Below, in pieces: positions 6,174 through 6,225 of a DNA stretch of 6,225 bases. Source of the stretch: Sulfuricella sp. (GTDB lineage: Bacteria > Pseudomonadota > Gammaproteobacteria > Burkholderiales > Sulfuricellaceae); assembly GCA_019911785.1 (NCBI GenBank), contig JAIOJM010000038.1, positions 1-6,225 of the forward strand, written 5' to 3'. Under the pieces are notes generated by a model. It was not told the DNA's origin and made no database searches. It worked only from the letters and a program-made list of their open reading frames with translations. Numbering within the stretch: the first letter of the stretch is position 1; the number at the start of each line of letters is the position of its first letter. Position numbers and translations under genes: made by a program.

Positions 6174-6225
6174 ATTCATGATGAAGGGGCCATCATCGCA
6201 ACCGCCCAACGCGATTACTACGAGG
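6174..6225 (+). other. Inverted copy of the dnaJ start; possible divergent J-domain gene, cut by window edge
   Basis: After an in-frame TAA (6171-6173) the plus strand reads [17 protein letters not shown] to the window end, against [17 protein letters not shown] in the same position ahead of dnaJ. As in dnaJ there is no ATG, GTG or TTG in this frame, but AAGGGG (6184-6189) precedes an ATC at 6195-6197 that aligns exactly with the ATC at 5975-5977. The ATG pair at 6178-6183 is in another frame. This may be the start of a second J-protein gene pointing right or merely a short duplicated fragment; 17 codons cannot decide it. Confidence 0.4.

Larger units (their letters stand above)
5947..6225. 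repeat. Large diverged inverted repeat spanning the dnaJ start and upstream region
   Basis: The left arm (5947-6048) and right arm (6124-6225) are reverse complements around a centre near 6086. The outer 85 bases (5947-6031 against 6141-6225) align without gaps with about 12 mismatches (roughly 86% identity), and the outermost 26 bases are identical. These cover codons for TAQRDYYE of the J domain. The inner part of each arm has three 8-bp units: CGCAGAG at 6026-6032 and 6034-6040 with CGCTGAG at 6042-6048, against CTCTGCG at 6124-6130, 6132-6138 and 6140-6146. The core (6049-6123) has a small inverted repeat CAATTT-N11-AAATTG (6084-6106). The right arm runs to the window edge, so the repeat may continue. 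This repeat fills the 278 bases after the dnaJ start. Confidence 0.9.

Overview
The window reads like a chromosomal stretch of a betaproteobacterium, possibly of the Nitrosomonadales or Rhodocyclales kind. That placement is inference from the style of the OxyR, Lon-like and DnaJ proteins, the GC-rich coding sequence and the AT-richer spacers. All recognisable genes lie on the minus strand. In transcription order they are: a type I DnaJ co-chaperone (4850..5947), a Lon-family AAA+ protease (2308..4731), an OxyR peroxide sensor (1164..2099), a rubrerythrin without a rubredoxin domain (587..1051), a small rubredoxin (199..363) and the first 65 codons of a rubredoxin reductase-like flavoprotein (1..196, cut by the window edge).

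The left part is an oxidative-stress module. OxyR has the redox cysteines at C199 and C208, the same numbers as in E. coli. Between oxyR and the rubrerythrin gene, overlapping the oxyR stop codon, lies a 37-bp site at 1131..1167 matching 14 of 16 bases of the OxyR tetranucleotide pattern ATAG-N7-CTAT-N7-ATAG-N7-CTAT. Rubrerythrin reduces peroxide, rubredoxin passes it electrons, and the NAD(P)H-dependent flavoprotein recharges rubredoxin. The chain is therefore nearly complete as separate genes, with its probable regulator next to it. The DnaJ and Lon-like genes on the right add protein quality control, which may serve the same stress.

The least ordinary sequence is between genes. The 222-bp gap at 364..586 holds an imperfect inverted repeat whose arms are built from CACGAAT units about every 10 bp. 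The region upstream of dnaJ holds a second large inverted repeat (5947..6225) whose arms carry three CGCAGAG-type units every 8 bp. The outer ends of these arms include the first codons of the J domain, so the right edge of the window repeats the start of dnaJ in the opposite direction. The outer 85 bp of the two arms align without gaps at 73 of 85 positions. The J domain has no ATG, GTG or TTG where it should begin. Both arms instead keep an SD-like AAGG 6 to 7 bases ahead of an aligned ATC codon.
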